A stretch of DNA of 64,000 nucleotides from contig NOKP01000001.1 in NCBI GenBank assembly GCA_002682825.1, forward strand, positions 1,700,464-1,764,463. The letters are read 5' to 3'. Shown piece by piece: positions 62,947-64,000 of this stretch. Below the pieces are notes generated by a model. It was not told where the DNA came from. It saw nothing but the letters and a program-made list of their open reading frames with translations, and ran no database searches. The stretch comes from Neonectria sp. B-13 (lineage: Eukaryota; Ascomycota; Sordariomycetes; Hypocreales; Nectriaceae). The position numbers and the translations under genes were made by a program. How positions within the stretch are numbered: position 1 is the stretch's first letter; every line of letters starts with the position of its first letter.

Positions 62947-64000
62947 ATGCCTTCGCTTCGAAACGTCGTCGCTGCTGCGACGCTCGCGCTCTTTCAAACC
63001 TCCCAGGCTTGGAACATCGAACTGCCTTCCTGCATCGACCCCTTCCAGCCGTATGTTTACGCCGGTTGCTTCGATGGCCATCAAGATAATGGCAAGGATA
63101 CTCTCATCTACCGGTCCAGCCAGGACCTACAGGTCATGACCGTTGAGAAGTGTGTTGCCGAGTGCAAGGGCAACGGCTTCCGATACGCCGGTCTCAAGTA
63201 CTACGGCGTCTGCTTCTGCGGTGCCACTGTTAACAGCAAGCAGCTCGACGAGTCTGCTTGCACCCTCCCCTGCGCTGGCGACAACAGCTAGACTTGCGGT
63301 GGTGATGCTCAGATGTCTGTTTGGTCCGACCCTACCTTCGACACCGGTATCCGTACCATCGCCGACTTCAAATCTCTCGGTTGCTATACCGACAGCTCCC
63401 CCAAGGGTCGTGCTCTCTCTTGGGGCCAGGACCTACCTGGCGGCACCATGACCCCCAAAATCTGTCTCCAGTCTTGCAACGATGGCGGCTTCCCTCTGGC
63501 TGGCCTGGAGTATGGTGGTGAGTGTTGGTGTGGTATGGTGCTCGCCAACGACACCGCGCCTGCTCTTCTCACCGATTGTGCTATGCCTTGTAACGGTGAC
63601 ATCCTCTCGATGTGTGGTGGTAGCAACCGCATGAACCTCTACGTTTCCAACGGGCTTATCTCTCTGCAGCCTTGTGGCTACAAGTCTGGTGTTAGCTCAT
63701 CGATCGTTCAGACCAGCTCGGATGATGGTTCTTCGTCCAGCTCCACCACTGCCCAGACCAGCACCGCGGCTGGCAGCTCTTCGTCTTCGACTGCGGCTGG
63801 TTCGTCATCGACTGCGGCTGGTTTATCATCGACTGCGGCTGGATCATCTTCGACTGCGGCTGGATCATCCGCGGGTGCGGCTGGATTACCCTCGAATGCG
63901 GCTGGATCGACTTCGACTGCTACTGGTTCATCTTCATCCACGGGAGCCCAGAGCAGCAGCACCGCCGCCGTTGCGACGACGACCAACAAGTTGACCACCA
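62947..64000 (+). CDS. Secreted WSC-domain protein, interrupted by an in-frame TAG; 3' end beyond window
   Basis: A cell-surface or secreted protein with two WSC (carbohydrate-binding) domains. The ATG opens a clear signal peptide (MPSLRNVVAAATLALFQTSQA). WSC1 starts near residue 36 (YVYAGCFDGH) with CVAECKGNGFRYAGLKYYGVCFCG and CTLPCAGDNS. There a TAG at 63289-63291 interrupts the frame. It resumes in the same frame with TCGGDAQMSVWSDP, which completes WSC1, so the stop sits where family members often have Gln (CAG). WSC2 follows (GCYTDSSPKGR, CLQSCNDGGFPLAGLEYGGECWCG, CGGSNRMNLY). After it comes a Ser/Thr/Ala/Gly stalk with 21-bp repeats, running off the window. It may be a recent pseudogene, a base-call error, or a read-through case. 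An intron ending at this TAG would remove conserved cysteines and is unlikely. Confidence 0.85.
63760..63933. repeat. 21-bp tandem repeats coding for STAAGSS heptads
   Basis: One unit at 63760-63780, a 6-base spacer, then seven in-register 21-bp units from 63787 to 63933 (for example TCGACTGCGGCTGGATCATCT). Each codes for a Ser-Thr-Ala-Ala-Gly-Ser-Ser variant, a likely O-glycosylated stalk. Later units carry substitutions, so the array is not freshly expanded. Confidence 0.9.

Overview
This window is nuclear DNA from a filamentous ascomycete, most likely a Sordariomycete; the genus cannot be fixed from sequence alone. The signs are short introns (mostly 47-125 bp) with GTAAGT/GTATGT-type donors and CTAAC-like branch sites, gene spacing of a few kb, and a protein set typical of these fungi: a Zn2Cys6 regulator, a WSC-domain protein, an OPT transporter and a 93-residue G-protein gamma subunit. 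One 100-N block at 37377-37476 shows that this is a draft assembly.

Layout. 1-4721: 3' part of a Yta7/ATAD2-type chromatin AAA ATPase (+). 5032-9771: a compact metabolic block with a short-chain dehydrogenase (-) divergent from a kappa-class glutathione transferase (+), then dihydrofolate reductase (+) and the cytochrome bc1 assembly chaperone CBP3 (-). 10132-11523: mitochondrial beta-ketoacyl-ACP synthase CEM1 (-). 12464-15280: oligopeptide transporter (+), convergent with a Zn2Cys6 transcription factor (17086-19871, -). 19872-23736: a gene-poor stretch with a tRNA-like relic. 23737-25111: pyruvate dehydrogenase protein X (-), divergent from a mitochondrial TMEM70-like membrane protein (25851-26756, +). 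26757-35867: about 9.1 kb in which I recognise no gene. 35868-38541: leucine-rich-repeat protein broken by the assembly gap (+). 41351-44947: NTO1-type PHD protein (+). 48250-49542: protein phosphatase 1 catalytic subunit (+). 50423-50963: Rdx/SelT-like CxxC protein (-). 52189-52524: G-protein gamma subunit (-). 56346-59752: eIF3a (+). 62947-64000: secreted WSC-domain protein with an in-frame stop, running off the right edge (+).

How the genes relate. These are mostly housekeeping genes, and I see no biosynthetic cluster, CRISPR array or intact transposon. Two neighbourhoods are notable. First, the divergent dehydrogenase/GST-kappa pair shares a 397-bp intergenic region, and both products end in peroxisomal targeting tripeptides (AKL and SKL). 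Second, several nearby genes serve mitochondria: CBP3 (complex III assembly), CEM1 (mitochondrial fatty-acid synthesis, the source of the lipoate precursor), protein X (a lipoyl-domain protein) and the TMEM70-like protein. The most useful gene-structure observations are a start codon alone on a 3-nt exon in eIF3a, a 16-nt terminal exon in PP1, and a CAG-to-TAG type stop inside the first WSC domain. I did not find a convincing new biological system; the 9-kb gene-free block is the least explained part.
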